From JBQQPY01 sp052258065 (GTDB lineage: Bacteria; Pseudomonadota; Gammaproteobacteria; Enterobacterales; Enterobacteriaceae), in contig JBQQPY010000002.1 of NCBI GenBank assembly GCA_052258065.1, positions 1,054,001-1,118,000 on the forward strand: 64,000 bases of DNA, read 5' to 3'. The notes beneath the pieces were generated by a model. It was not told the origin of the DNA and did not search any database. It worked only from the letters and a program-made list of their open reading frames with translations. Both the position numbers and the translations under genes were made by a program. Shown here in pieces: positions 63,880-64,000 of the stretch; the stretch's first letter is position 1; each line of letters begins with the position of its first letter.

Positions 63880-64000
63880 TAGCATTTTAAACCGATTTTA
63901 GCGTTTATCGAGTCGCGCTATGTCTACCGAGCGATGAGTGTATTTCGCAGTGTCTTAATCTTGTCAAGATGAGGATTCTAGCATTAGCGGATCAGTATAT
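63880..64000 (-). mobile_element. IS630-b C-terminal part, cut by window edge
   Basis: It follows the C-terminal region of the other IS630-b copies (ACCGATTTTAGCGTTTATC, CGCAGTGTCTTAATCTTG). It continues beyond the window. Confidence 0.6.

Overview
The window looks like part of a genome-reduced, Sodalis-allied (Enterobacterales) insect endosymbiont at an intermediate stage of decay. Nearly every recognisable protein is closest, from memory, to its Escherichia/Sodalis-type counterpart, and many gene blocks keep enterobacterial order. Only about half of the DNA is coding: roughly 31 kb in 34 genes. Operons are broken by 0.3-4 kb stretches of decayed pseudogenes and worn-down mobile elements. 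A specific host or species is not provable from the sequence. I saw no tRNA, rRNA or CRISPR array.

Layout: 0.5-5.4 kb holds pabC, a possible mltG trace, tmk, holB and a TatD hydrolase. 7.5-8.7 kb is tsgA. 10.6-15.5 kb is kdsD, a yrbG relic, a gap where the mla genes are expected, ibaG and murA. 15.8-17.7 kb is degQ and zapG. 20.0-25.2 kb, on the minus strand, is yheO relic, tusD, tusC, tusB, rpsL, rpsG, fusA and tuf relic. 26.9-28.7 kb is a dead artI-artQ-artM arginine transporter. 30.8-32.1 kb is yebC and ruvC. 32.3-36.7 kb is yajO relic, pgpA, thiL relic, nusB, ribH relic and prlC. 37.0 kb is a DoxX-family relic. 41.2-45.9 kb is plsC and parC. 47.2-49.9 kb is rpoH and ftsY without ftsE/ftsX. 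51.0-52.4 kb is an unusual Nramp (mntH) gene. 52.6-59.3 kb is lpxM, mepM, znuA, znuC, znuB, ruvB and ruvA. 61.4-62.1 kb is ung.

The retained functions are those of a minimal but still autonomous cell: translation (S12, S7, EF-G), tRNA wobble thiolation (TusBCD), replication and repair (HolB, Tmk, ParC, RuvABC, Ung), envelope and LPS (MurA, KdsD, LpxM, MepM, PlsC, PgpA), protein quality control (DegQ, PrlC, RpoH), targeting (FtsY), folate (PabC) and zinc/manganese import (ZnuABC, MntH). Thiamine (thiL), riboflavin (ribH) and arginine uptake (art) genes are decayed at these loci.

Two patterns stand out. First, ten otherwise intact genes (tmk, tsgA, degQ, tusB, yebC, prlC, plsC, parC, znuC, ung) each carry exactly one single-base frameshift. 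Eight of these lie in homopolymers of 4-7 bases. When the frame is restored every protein regains its usual length and catalytic residues. This is either sequencing error, very recent gene death, or slippage-tolerant decoding.

Second, the non-coding DNA is a mosaic of five or more repeat families. They are two IS630-type elements (called IS630-a and IS630-b here), one IS481-type element, a roughly 290-bp terminal-inverted-repeat element (element B, MITE-like) and a roughly 150-bp AT-rich element (element A). They are nested in each other. Both IS630 families are repeatedly found at the same central TA of element B, and element B sits beside the ruvC and ruvA synteny breakpoints.
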